DNA of 64,000 bases from Hymenoscyphus infarciens. Lineage: Eukaryota > Ascomycota > Leotiomycetes > Helotiales > Helotiaceae. Where the stretch lies: NCBI GenBank assembly GCA_001414345.1, contig LLCB01000257.1, positions 22,462 through 86,461 on the forward strand, read 5' to 3'. Of the stretch, positions 35,201 to 49,706 are shown one piece after another. A model generated the notes under the pieces. That model was given only the letters and a program-made list of their open reading frames with translations, searched no databases and was not told the DNA's origin. Made by a program: the position numbers and the translations under genes. Numbering within the stretch: position 1 is the first letter of the stretch; each line of letters opens with the position of its first letter.

Positions 35201-38100
35201 GAGAGAAGAGCTAGAATAGATCGCTTGAACCTTGCTTTGCTATCTTCTGCTTATCTAAAGGAAGTTGATTTATACTTTTAAATAAATTTTAGATACTTTT
35301 GAAAGAGTATATAAAGATTTATTACTCGTCTTATAGTAGATAGAGAAATAGCGGTAAATAGCTCGTTGCGCTGACTTTCTAATATAAGGTAAGAGTACTT
35401 TTAATATATTAGAACTAGGAAACTTGATTGTTTTATAATACGCGGATAGAGTAATAGATTAAATTATTCTAGAGAGCTAGAATAAGAGCAGGTACGAACT
35501 TGATTTTTACTATCTATTATAAGCTTAGAACTTTACTTATAGACTACTTCGCGAGCGTGTTCTACTTTAGTTAGCTTCTTTATAGTACTCGTCGAGCTAA
35601 ACCTTATTCTCTCTCTCTCTCTCTCTCTCTCGAACTATCTCCTTAGTTACTTTAATCTCTTTTCTTACTATCCTCGATCTCTCGCTTATTTTTTACTATA
35701 TATTAGTTATAGGAAGTCTATATAGACTAGTATAGAGAAGAGAAAGCTTTCTTAACTACTTAATAAAAATACTCGATTATAGTTATAATACGAGAATAAG
35801 ATTCCCTTTCTTTCTTATCTTTCTTATTTATTTATAACCTATTCGTTATAATCTTACTAAGCTTCTTCGCTTTATAAAGAGAAGTATATTAAGTTTTTTT
35901 TAAATAATCTCTATCTTTTTTATTTCTCTTCTAGTATAATTTCTTCTAGAAATATATACTAATTTTTTAAGATAGATAGTAAGATTCTTTATAATAAGAT
36001 AGTTGTTTTTATATAATATCTAAGAGTTTATTTATTCTATCGAAGCTCTTCTTACTTACGTAGAATATTAGTATAACTTAGTTATAAGTTTATATATTAG
36101 TTATATCTATTATTTATTAATAACTATTCTAGATATATATAATACGACTACGTACGCTTACTAACGTAGTTACTAGAGCTCTAGTTATATAATAAGACTA
36201 AGTATAATATACTATTCACTTCTATAATATCTAGTATAGACTTAAGTAGTAATATCTTTATATTATTAAGAAAATCTATAGTTTAGTATAACTAAAGTAT
36301 AGATATAGCTAGTCTCTATTAGATATAGCGTAGTACGTAATAGCGTAACTATATATATATAACCGCGAGTCTCGACCTTCTTTTCTTCGTAGTTAATACT
36401 ATAATCTTCTTTCTACTCTCTATCTTTACTATAAAGAATTAATATATAGAATTATTACTATATATAAAGCGATCTACTTAATTATAATAGTATAATATAT
36501 ATACTACTATAGAAGAGATATATAGAAGTATATTCTATAGAATAGTATATATAAAAACTAGGCTCTAATATAGAAGAAAAGACTAAACTTGTCTTTTCTA
36601 ACTATAGAAGAGTAGATAGCTATATAGAAGAGGTTAAAAACCGAATAATAATATATATTAGCTAATATAAAAGCTTAAACTTTATAAACGTTATCTAAAA
36701 GTCTAGATATATATAATCTTTCTAAATTAGATAATATAAAATAATAATAACTAAAAGCTAAATATACTATAGCTAAAACCTTATATATATAGTAGATAAA
36801 CTCGGCTATTTAAGATAGCTAGCTATTATATTAATATATACTAATAATTAGCTTTTAATATAAATTAACACTTTTTTACTCTAATATAACTAGTATAATA
36901 TATTATTAATAAAAGAAAGACGATTATTAAGATTTATTAGCTTTTTTAAGCTAGTAGCTTTATATAGTAAATAGAAATTATATAATATATTTTTTTTTCT
37001 AAAACTAATTTTCTTTTATATAAATACTATAGCTATAAAACTTAAATACTTACTTTAAGAAAGCTAAGTACTTACTTATATTATATTAATAAAAAGAATA
37101 GAACTTTATTTAAAGTCGAGTCTATAGATTCTATTAGCTATTAGTATAGACTTACTATTTAGCTATTATATAACTCGATATATTACTATATTATTAGTTA
37201 AGTTCTACTTAATATAATAATTATTAGAGACTCTTTTAATATTTTAATAATAGTATTAATATTAAAGTCTAATCTAATAGATTTTATTAATTTATTATAT
37301 TCTTTAGTATAGTTATACTATCTTTATATTACTAAAATCTACTTAATTAATATTAAACTTAGAGAGAATAGTAAATAGATATATCTTATAAATTATTATA
37401 ATATATAATTCAACTAGCTATATTAATAATTACTTACGATTTCTCGCTCTCTTTATATCTAGAGAGTTTATATTATAGATTTCTATCTAGTATTAGCTTT
37501 ATATAAATAATAAGACTAGAAGTTATTAAAATATAAATATAAGTTTAAAATAGCTATAACTATCTATTTAATTATTACTCTTTATAAGAGTAGTAGCTAT
37601 AATTTATAACTTAATATTTTTATATTATATTATCTAGTAACTACTTTATAACTAATAGTAATAAGAAAATAAATCAAGTTAGTAGAGAGTAGAGAATACT
37701 AGTTTTACTTATACTCGCGCTTTAAAGTTCTAATATATTAGTCGTTTTTAGTAGAATTCTAGTTTATAAATAAAATATAAGATACGTAATCTAGTATCGA
37801 TATATATTCTTAGCTTCTACTCTCTTTCTACTTCTCGCTTTAAATATCTTATATACTATATATTAAGCCTCGACTAGAGTATTATCTAAACTAGTACGAG
37901 TTCTATAATAACTTATAATACTCTATAATAACTCTTTTAAGTAATTTATATAAGACTTTTATTAGAAAAATTGAACTTTTTTAGGTTTAAAGCGGTTATA
38001 ATATAGACTTATAACCTATAAATAATATATACGAATTTTTAAGATAAGCGAAGCTATTAAAAGATATTATAGGGTTTTCTATATATTTAGCCTATACACT
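35200..38100. repeat. AT-rich RIP block, unidentified repeat relic
   Basis: 2.9 kb of TA-rich sequence depleted in CpA/TpG, splitting the gene island. It starts gradually near 35,200 and holds a (CT)n run at about 35,606-35,632. Read on the minus strand, roughly 37,950-36,600, a long degenerate frame with few stops looks like former protein-coding sequence, but I could not place it in a family. No LTRs or inverted ends are evident. Confidence 0.55.
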
Positions 38101-38102
38101 TA

Positions 38103-38531
38103 GAGGGTCACCCGGGTGATAGACCTGTTAGTATACTAAAATCTACCTCTATTCTTTTTATATCTTAATTTGCTTTAATAACAAGTTATAGATATAGTTA
38201 AAGAGTATAAAGTAGATCTGCGGCTATTATTAAGTATAATAAGCACTTTTTTTAGGCTTCTTATAAGCTCTTAAAGCAGCATCTTCGTAGTAAACTATAA
38301 TAATATAACTACTAAGAAGCTTATTTTAGAAAGCTAGAATAATACTAAGTAAAAGTTTATAAACTACTAAGCGTAGTATTTATAGAATTCTATTAATTTA
38401 GAGAGTTAAATAATAAGCTAGTAGATTTATTTTAGATTTTTATACTATAAATTACATGTGTTATAACTATATTTGTGAAAAAGAAGTGTTAGTTTTAGTG
38501 TGCCAAGAGGTCTGTCACCCGCGTGAGAGTC
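38103..38531. mobile_element. 429-bp Tc1/mariner-like MITE
   Basis: Inverted ends of about 39 bp: GAGGGTCACCCGGGTGATAG at the left and, from the right on the other strand, GACTCTCACGCGGGTGACAG. Both continue with ACCT-TT-G-A-ACTAAAA. The unit is flanked by TA on both sides (38,101-38,102 and 38,532-38,533), the target of Tc1/mariner elements. The interior is AT-rich, without an ORF. It sits between the AT-rich block and the tRNA gene. Confidence 0.7.
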
Positions 38532-38650
38532 TAGGCTACTGAGTTCATTTCTTGAAGCTTAGCGAGCCCTTGGACACCCATCTTTCAAAAATTGACCAAA
38601 ATATAAAATTTCAACCAAAAGGACAAAAAAAATAAACGCGAGCGTGCACA

Positions 38651-38737
38651 GGTTCCACCGGGTTTCGAACCCGGGACCTTCACTGCTATAATTATAACAT
38701 TGTAAAAGTGACGTGATAACCACTACACCATGGAACC
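38651..38737 (-). tRNA. tRNA-Val (anticodon UAC) with 15-nt intron
   Basis: Reads GGTTCCA TG and then GTGTAGTGGTTATCAC (A box, D arm), anticodon stem TCACT/AGTGA around loop TTTACAC, and T arm CCGGG TTCGAAA CCCGG (B box), closing with TGGAACC. All four stems pair. The anticodon TAC lies at loop positions 34-36. A 15-nt intron (38,686-38,700) sits one base 3' of the anticodon, the canonical position for nuclear tRNA introns, and consists almost wholly of A and T. The mature length is 72 nt before CCA addition. It lies at the border of the AT-rich block. Confidence 0.93.
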
Positions 38738-39761
38738 GTGAAGTTGTTCATTGGATGATGTGAAAGGAACTATTTCATCATATATCTTTGTCAAAAAGAG
38801 GGTAAAAAAGGATCTCTTGAAATATGGTTGGAATTGATTATCGAGGTAAGTAAACAGCTTCATTTCCTGATAGCATTCATAGGCAGTAAAGTGCCTCTCA
38901 GTTGTGCCAATTGACCAACGAAAGTGGAATGAGACCCCCAATTAGCCGAGGATACCCCTGATGCGAACGAACATCGAGTCAAGTACTCTAAATAATTGAC
39001 AACTCCTTCGCAGGAGAGGATTGAGCTGAATCGACATCTCACTTCAACAGGGTACTTTCTGCGATGATCCTTTGGACCTCAAAGCAGATCAAGCAGAACT
39101 TTTCAAATCCCCTTGCAACGCTACAAGTGGTAATAATATATATGTATATATAGGTATATGTGCAATCTCAATCCGGCCTTTTGCAATGCCAAATTCATCA
39201 ACACGCCACCTGATCATGAAAGAGCCCCTCTTCGTGGGTACGCGGCCCTCCACCTCCTCCAAACAGCAATAATTTCCCGGGGATGTTCGCGGAACCAAAT
39301 AACAACTTCAACTCCCGGATTAACCCACGATCGCTGCGCCTAATTGGATCGCCTCCCCCTGCCCTGAATTCGAGAGCCGAAAAGCATGTCGCCTGCGGGG
39401 AAATGGGGCCCAAGCATGCGGGGAACCTACTCGATTTCGGCTTAGTTTGGACATTATAATACTTTTCTGATGTTGAAATCCATCAATCAAGTTGTCATGT
39501 AGAAGTTCAAGCCCGGTAAGTTTGAAGCTATTTCATCAACTCCATATTTGGTTGTCTTTGACTGCCCTGTTAGGCTCGGACCGATAGACTTGGGAGGGAA
39601 ATGATTAAAGAATGCATTCACAGTGAAATTCATCCACGTGTCGGAACGGCAGGGCGGGCTCTTTAATTTCAATTTATTTTCGTTATATACGGTCGAGGCT
39701 CCTCTGCTTTTGTTTCAACTTTCAGACAACCTTTCAATTTAAACGTTGAAGTTATTTCAAA
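38738..39761. other. Intergenic with GH5 promoter
   Basis: 1.0 kb without a supported gene. The last 400 bp are the promoter of the GH5 gene. A TATA-like TTATATAC at 39,683-39,690 lies about 75 bp before the ATG, followed by a CT-rich leader. Confidence 0.5.
39683..39690 (+). promoter_or_regulatory. Putative TATA box of the GH5 gene
   Basis: TTATATAC about 75 bp before the start codon, followed by the pyrimidine-rich stretch CTCCTCTGCTTTTGTTTC. This is typical of fungal secreted-enzyme promoters. Inferred from position only. Confidence 0.45.
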
Positions 39762-41475
39762 ATGCGTCTTCACTCCTTTTTACCTCTCGTTCTGGTGGGT
39801 TCTGTGTTTGCTGCAACCTACGGTGGGCCACTAGTTACCAATGGAAGATGGATTGAAAATTCGAGGGGGGAGAATGTAACTCTCGTTGGGGTAAATTGGC
39901 CCGGTGCTGGAGAGACAATGGTACCTGAAGGACTTCAATACAGAGTAAGATTTAATCGCACTCCATTCTTTGACGAGGGAGGATCATGCTTATTACGTGT
40001 TCTCTAGTCAATTGCTGGTATCATTTCCGACATCAAAAGTTTAGGTAAGCCTTCCCAAAAGTGTGCATGTGAAACTTGCTAACATTATGATAGGAATGAA
40101 TGTTATTCGTTTAACCTTCTCAATTGAACTGGTTGATCAATACTACTCGAAGGGGAAAGATACACCAATTCTAGAAAGTTTTCAAACAGCCCTCGGGACT
40201 GCTAATGGACAAACAATTTTTAACAAAGTCATTGCCAACAACCCTTCCTTTAACTCTTCTACCACCAGATTGCAGGTAAGTTATCAAGAGGTTAATATTC
40301 TACGGGCAAAACTAAGTATCCATAGGTCTTTGATGCCATTGCAGCTGAAGCAAAGAAACAACAAGTTTACATACATCTCGACAATCACGTCTCAAAAGCA
40401 ATGTGGTGTTGTGGCGAGGGTGATGGAAATTCTTGGTGGGGTGACAAGTACTTCGACGCCGATAACTGGAAGCGAGGCCTCAACTTTATGGCAACTCGAG
40501 TAAGGACTTTTAGCTTCTGACAAATAAGAACCGGCTGACAACGAACATAGGGAAAGGACTGGGGAAGTCTAGTTAGCGTCGGTGTAAGTTCAATTTCTTC
40601 TTTCTCTTGGTATTTATGAATTTTTGAAACTGACGACCCACGAAGCTACGAAATGAGTTGAGAAATTCCACCTCGACACCTGCTGCCGCGGCTACTTATA
40701 ACTGGGAGACTTGGTATAAGAATATGGTAATCCATTCCGAATAACCTCCTTTCATTGAGTCCAATGAGAATTCTCTGACACCATCTCACTCACAGATTGC
40801 CGCTTCAAATGGAGTAAACGCCGCCAACCCCGACGTCCTCATTTTCTTCAGTGGACTGTAAGAAGTTTCTTTACCCCGCTCTCAGTTTTGTCTTTCATAC
40901 CGAAACCCTTCCCTCTTCTGTCTAAATTCTTCTAACACTACAATTCAGCGGCTACGACACAACCCTCTCCCCCATCCCCACGGCAGCAAATCTCGGCTCA
41001 GGAACAGTCTTTAAAAAGACAGATTTCAAATACGCCAACAAAATGGTTCTCGAACTGCACAACTACCAAACCACAGCAACATCATGTAGTTCTATCACCG
41101 ACGGTCTCTACACTGCCGGCTTCAATGCTTTGGACACCAAAAGTACTTCCGTGAAGAATGTTATGCCCGTTTTGCTCACAGAGTGGGGTCATGACCAATC
41201 GGATTCTGAGTATACGGGTGTTTATGCTACTTGTTTGGCGACTTATTTGGCTCAGCAGAAGGCTGGGTGGATGTTATGGGTTATCAGTGGAAGGTAAGTT
41301 CACGACTTTTGAGCCGAGCAAGTGACCTTTCTAACGTAAGCCTAGCTATTACATTCGCGAAGGCACGCAAGATAGGGATGAGACTTGGGCATTGTATAAT
41401 CATACTTGGTCGGGATGGAGACAGGCGGCTGGCGCTGCAAAGATCAAGGCACAAGTAGCTGCAACCTTGGCATAA
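39762..41475 (+). CDS. Secreted glycoside hydrolase family 5 (cellulase-type endoglucanase)
   Basis: Likely hydrolyses beta-1,4-linked glucan or a related plant cell-wall polysaccharide outside the cell. Nine exons (39762-39944, 40008-40044, 40094-40275, 40326-40499, 40551-40583, 40646-40726, 40796-40857, 40949-41293, 41346-41475) give 408 residues. There is a clear signal peptide (MRLHSFLPLVLVGSVFA), then GGPLVTNGRWIEN and LVGVNWPG typical of the GH5 N-terminus, and MNVIRLTFS. IHLDNHVSK precedes a WCCGEGDGNSWWGD loop. The acid/base Glu is E207 in GLRNELRN and the nucleophile Glu is E329 in LLTEWG. The exact substrate subfamily is not certain. The gene is exceptionally intron-rich (eight introns of 49-91 bp; exon 5 is only 33 nt). 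It converges on the beta-galactosidase gene with a gap of 364 bp. Confidence 0.9.
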
Positions 41476-41839
41476 TGCGGTCGAAATAGATAGGACTATT
41501 TTGGAGAAATAAGGGTCCTGGTAGTTTCGAACAAGCTGATTCTCTGAAGAAGTTTCTGAAAAATGGTTTACTTGTCTCTGTGTAGCGTTTCCCACCATTT
41601 TCTGGTTTTCTCAGCAGTCTTCTTGTTCGCTGCTCAGTAAATATGCATTGAAACATAGGCCAAACTGTCGGTTACGTGGGCTAAGTGAGAAAGTATCGAG
41701 ATTTTTTCATTCTCGAATGCATCGACATCTCAACTGCAAGACATATATGAATAGTTTAAGATTCCTAAAATCTATCTACTCTACTGACTGCCAACTAGGC
41801 CCAAACTTTCCATTCAAATTCTATCCAGAACCGTTTACA

Positions 41840-45134
<3,295 letters not shown>

Positions 45135-45376
45135 TTTGAGGATTTTGTAGGTAAGATTTGAGAAATTAAGTTTTCGACTTGGGGTTGAGGGATGAACAAA
45201 CAGAAATATTTATCCGGAAGGAAGAACCAGATATACTTGATACAAGTCCCCACAATCAAGACCAGGCTTTCAAAATATATTTCAAAGAAGCCGATGATGC
45301 CGCCGTGTTTGAAGTATCACGATACTTGTCATGATTTCTCTTCGCCATTTTTCCGCACTAGTTCCCCTGGGGGGGG

Positions 45377-45383
45377 GGCTAAA
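45377..45383 (+). promoter_or_regulatory. GGCTAAA motif (XlnR/Xyr1-type core)
   Basis: Exact 7-mer following a nine-base G run, about 245 bp upstream of the beta-galactosidase start codon. A 7-mer can occur by chance; two in one divergent promoter is suggestive. Confidence 0.4.
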
Positions 45384-46012
45384 TCCGGCATCTTGCAGTT
45401 GAGAGCGACGATAAAGAGTGGGGGAAGTTGAACTTCTATCTCCATTGCTCGTGACTTCCAAGCTCTTGAATGCGTAACAGTCATTGCGGTGAGAAGATTG
45501 GTCAAGCGGAGGTGGACGTTGAACCGCGGAAGGTCGGGGATGACGGGAGTGATTTTTTCCCATTGGCTTGGGCTCAATCAGCCCTAACACCCTCGCGACG
45601 GAGCATAAAAGCGGCAGTAAATACATCAGGATCGCACTGCCCTGCCCACTTGTTGTTGCAACTGTTTAGGGTAATTCAAAGTAATTATTCTAAACACCTA
45701 GAGAAATTTAAACTATTGACCTTGAACAATCAAGTTCAATTGTCCTAAAGTACTCGAGAATTGAAGGGAATATTTACTGCCACTTTTAATGTCCACCGCG
45801 AGCCTCCCGCCTCTTCGTTCCCCGACATCCCCAAAGTCGCTTAATTATTATCGTCACCTCTTCACCCTCTTCACCTCTTTTCACCCCTGATGATTCGATA
45901 ACTTGACAAGTGACCTACGAGTCCACTCGACATCCGACATCCCCACAACAAACCGCAGCTCACCTCCCAACCCCGCGCTGGCAGTAGCACCCGGCCATTT
46001 GTATCAAGTGGA

Positions 46013-46019
46013 GGCTAAA
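46013..46019 (+). promoter_or_regulatory. GGCTAAA motif (XlnR/Xyr1-type core)
   Basis: Second exact match, about 470 bp upstream of the permease start codon and in the same orientation as that gene. Confidence 0.4.
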
Positions 46020-46490
46020 TGGCAATCCTTGATTGGTCTCCCCGGGTTTTTTGCCTACAAAACCCCCAGGTTATCCTGCTTCCTCCCTCGGCTCCAACGA
46101 ATGTGGATATCTCCACCGTCGTATTGACATGGAACTCCACCTCTTGCTGTGATGGGTATCACGAGCTTCTCCAATGCAAAGCGATGATGGCCTCGGCCTG
46201 TTCCGCTTTTGCTACGGCAGCACATCTCAGAAAGTCTTTCCGACTATCACTTCAGTAGCCCTGCAAGAGGGAACCGCTCAGTTGGGAACCAGGCCATGGA
46301 ATTTTTCAAGAGCTATGATTTATCTCCAGGTTGACCTGCAAGAGCTAGGGGGAAGCGCCATGAATACTGGGATCACGTACATGGTATATATTGCTACCCC
46401 TCCCATTCCCCAAAACTTTCAACCCAGTCCTCTGGATCATCAATACTCTAATCTCCAAGTCCTAATTTATTTAGAAAGGCATCATTCACG

Positions 46491-48411
46491 ATGGAGAAAG
46501 ACAGCAAAGCTGATGTCTCACACGTTTCGCGTGTCGATACCCTTGACCTCCCAACCCATGATGCTGTTCTGATTGCCACGGAGGTCGAGTCATCAGAAGA
46601 TTCCCCTTGGACGTTGTCCATGTTTCGACTCTATGGAGTCCTAGCAATCGCATATCTCTGTGGTTGTCTCAATGGATTTGATGGCTCATTGATGGGGTAA
46701 GCTCCAAGCATCTACCATATAAATCAGGAGCTTACATTACAACAGAGCCGTAAACGCAATGACACAGTATCAAAAGTATTTCGGTCTCTCGCAAGCTGGC
46801 GCAAGCACTGGACTGGTATTTGCTTTGTACAATATTGGATCGATTCCCGCCGTCTTCCTCACAGGCCCCGTCAACGATAGATTCGGACGACGTGCTGGAA
46901 TGTTTACAGGTGCAATTATTATTATAATCGGCACTTGTATCCAGGCACCAGCAGTCAATATGGGAATGTTCATGGCTGGAAGATTTATTCTCGGTTTTGG
47001 AGTATCCTTTTGCTGTGTTTCGTAAGTCACCTATATTCCTGAAAACATTCAACACCCGTGCTTTTTGCGACCTTTCCTATTGTTCTTCATACTAATATAA
47101 TGATTTAATAGTGCACCATGTTACGTCAGCGAGATGGCACATCCAAAATGGAGAGGTACAATCACTGGCCTGTATAATACTTGTTGGTATATTGGATCGA
47201 TCATTGCCAGTTGGACCTGTAAGTCTTTCCCACTTCTATTGAGATTACATGGAGCTGACAGGAAATAGGCTACGGAACCGCGTACATCAACAGTACTTAT
47301 GCATTCCGTATCCCAATTTGGGCTCAACTAGTATCTTCAGTCGTTGTTGCCGGCGGCGTGTGGTTGCTACCTGAGTCTCCGCGTTGGCTAGTTGGCCAGG
47401 ACAGGACCGACGAGGCTCGTGCTGTGCTTGCAAAGTATCACGGTGAAGGTATGCATAATGCCTAATTCGCACAAAAAACCAATACTTGCTGATTTATGAA
47501 TTTTCAGGAGATCCAAACCACCCAATCGTGAAACTTCAGATGGCTGAAATGTATCACCAAATTACTCTTGATGGATCTGATAAACGCTGGTGGTATGTTT
47601 GACCATCCTTTTCCTCACAACACCCAAACATCCTGCATTAATGAAATAACCAAACTAACTTCTCCACAGGGATTACTCTGCTCTATTCAAAACCAAGAAC
47701 GCCAGAGCTCGTATTGTTTGTGTTCTCGGTATGGCGTTCTTCGGACAATTATCCGGCAATAGTGTTACCTCGTACTATCTTCCAAACATGATTAAAACTG
47801 CTGGAATTGATGATGCCCATTTCCAACTCAGATTGAATGGTGTCTATCCTGTTCTCTGCTGGGTGGGTGCTGTTTTTGGAGCTCGTATGACCGACAAAAT
47901 CGGCCGAAGACCTCTCCTCCTCTGGTCCATTCTATTCTCCAGTATATGTTTCGCCATCATTACCGGAACAACCAAGCTTTCAGTTGAGGACAAAAACAAA
48001 GTCGCCACCAATGTATCTATCACGTTCATCTATCTCTTCGGTATTGTCTTCAGTTTTGGTTGGACACCTCTTCAGAGCATGTACATTGCCGAAACTCTCA
48101 ACTCCGAGACTAGAGCCAAAGGCACAGCACTTGGGAATCTCCGCTCGAGTATCGCGGGTACCATTATTCAATACGGTAGTGGACCGGCATTTGAAAAGCT
48201 CACCTATTATTTCTATCTCGTCTTCGTTTTCTGGGATTTGATTGAGTTTGTTGTTATATATTTCTTCTTCGTGGAAACGAAAGATAGAACTTTGGAGGAG
48301 TTGGATGAGGTATTCAGTGCGAAGAATCCAGTCAAGAAGAGTTTGGAAAAGAGATCTGTTGAAACGGTCGCTGCTACGATGGGAGTCAATGTTTTGAAAG
48401 GAGAAGCATGA
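46491..48411 (+). CDS. MFS sugar transporter, lactose-permease/LAC12-like
   Basis: A proton-coupled sugar importer of the plasma membrane. Six exons (46491-46696, 46746-47021, 47112-47218, 47269-47448, 47508-47592, 47670-48411) give 531 residues with about 12 membrane segments. Signature motifs: [17 protein letters not shown] in the first helix region, DRFGRRAGM after helix 2, [32 protein letters not shown] at the end of the N half, [26 protein letters not shown], and the C-terminal [15 protein letters not shown]. The pattern resembles the fungal lactose/galactoside permease branch more than glucose transporters. The divergent beta-galactosidase neighbour supports galactoside uptake. Substrate is inferred from family and context. 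The intron phases all preserve the frame. Confidence 0.92.
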
Positions 48412-49358
48412 CGAGGGATGTCTCGTGAGCCAGTACGTGCGAACCTTGGTTCGTAGAGGTAAAAAAATTTACAATGCCCCTTTTCGAGTGATTCCTTGTT
48501 GAACGTCCCTGATATTTGCTGTCGATATCAATATAGTGTTGCGTAATAAATTGTATCAGACCGAGGAACCCGCCTGGGCGCAAACCACTGACATTGGCGA
48601 AGACTCAAAGCTCGCGCAACGTTGAATTCTCCGCGCAGTGAACAACACAGGAGGGAAACAGCATCGCTTACATGCTTCATAAAAAAAAACAGTAAGAAAG
48701 CATTACCATCACGAGACATGGGAGATATCTCGACAAATTAGAGAGGATCTACATATTCTTGGCTCGCTTACAGAAATAGTGTTTATCAACAGTTTGATAT
48801 GCTCCCTGCCAACCGATGTCAAGCTTCTTGGAACCCGCGAAGATTGAAGCGCGGGGACGATCAGGGAAAGCTAACTGCAATTATCCGGCAAGTGGGGTGT
48901 CATAAAAACAGAGAGACCGTTCAAACCCCAAGTCAAGTCTTAGTGTAGTCGGGGGATATCCCATCTTTGTTTTATGCGAACGGACCAGTCCCGTAAAAGT
49001 TCTTGTTATTTACTACTATGAGACGAGAAGTGACTTTGTACTCTTGCGATGAGGCGAACTGAGACTGTGTGAGATTTTTGACAAGCCTTCTGGCAGCTTG
49101 GTTTACGATTGAAACTTGGGGGGATCTTATTCTGGCAAATTTTGAGATGAAGGGTCAACTTCCAAGAGCCAAAGAGTTGATGTTATATAGGTAAGTACGA
49201 GCACTCGTTCGTGAACTTGCATCCGCATCATCATAAGCTCATTTGGCAGTTTTCTTTTCTTCTACTTTTCTTTTTTCACTTCCATTTCCGTCTCATTCTT
49301 CAATACAGTCCATTATTTTCACAACCCAGTTCCAAATAAAAAAATCCAATAGCCAAAA
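48412..49358. other. Intergenic, no gene seen
   Basis: 0.95 kb without a convincing ORF. The last part is the promoter of the small secreted protein, with TTATATAG at 49,193-49,200 and a CT-rich leader (49,240-49,300). Confidence 0.5.
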
Positions 49359-49706
49359 TGAAGTTCCACCTTCCAGCAACCGCCCGCATCATCCTCGTTT
49401 CTGCAGTTGCACTCCCACAAACCCCACCCTCGCTGAGATCGAAGCAGCTGACATGAACGCTTTCAAGATTTTCCGCCACATAAGAACGGCAGAAGCTCAA
49501 ACAGAAACGGATAACCATTCCCTCGCCGAAATCAATCGAAGCCACGAACGAGAACGCCTTCAAATTCTTCGAAGCCGCCGACACGCCCTCCCTCTCTCAG
49601 GACCATTAGCAGCTCAACCTACTCAAGGGAGTCTAAAATACGTAAGTCCCATTCTTAATAAACTCATCAAACTCACGATCAATTTTCTGCTGCATCTTAG
49701 TGTTAA
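49359..49706 (+). pseudogene. Candidate small secreted protein with an apparent 1-nt frameshift
   Basis: A start codon in good context (CCAAAATG) follows a TATA-like box and a CT-rich leader. The first ~21 codons give a signal peptide (MKFHLPATARIILVSAVALP). The frame then stops at 49,455-49,457. Shifting by one base near 49,417-49,425 opens a protein-like frame (LAEIEAADMNAF ... LAEINRSHERERLQILRSRR) that runs to a GTAAGT...TTAG intron (49,642-49,700) and a stop at 49,704. The product would be about 95 residues, with no cysteine except the last residue, and no family I recognise. Either a sequencing error, a recent pseudogene, or a wrong model. An effector-like role is a guess. Confidence 0.4.

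Larger units (their letters stand above)
45135..46490. promoter_or_regulatory. Shared divergent promoter of beta-galactosidase and sugar permease
   Basis: 1.36 kb between the two start codons, with no supported gene. It contains two exact GGCTAAA motifs (45,377-45,383 and 46,013-46,019), the core bound by XlnR/Xyr1-type regulators in filamentous fungi. There are also CreA-like SYGGRG matches (CTGGGG at 45,367-45,372, GTGGGG at 45,419-45,424). I did not find the CGG-N11-CCG site of Gal4/Lac9. Co-regulation by plant-sugar induction and glucose repression is inferred. Confidence 0.55.

Noticed and set aside
45282..45748. ORFs of 79-114 codons between beta-galactosidase and permease
   Set aside because: They overlap on both strands, have no family resemblance, and lie in a divergent promoter.
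45135..46490. Gal4/Lac9 site CGG-N11-CCG in the divergent promoter
   Set aside because: Several CGG triplets were checked; none has CCG at the required spacing.
46019..46572. ORFs of 79 and 132 codons overlapping the permease start
   Set aside because: Other frames of the permease leader and first exon; no protein character.
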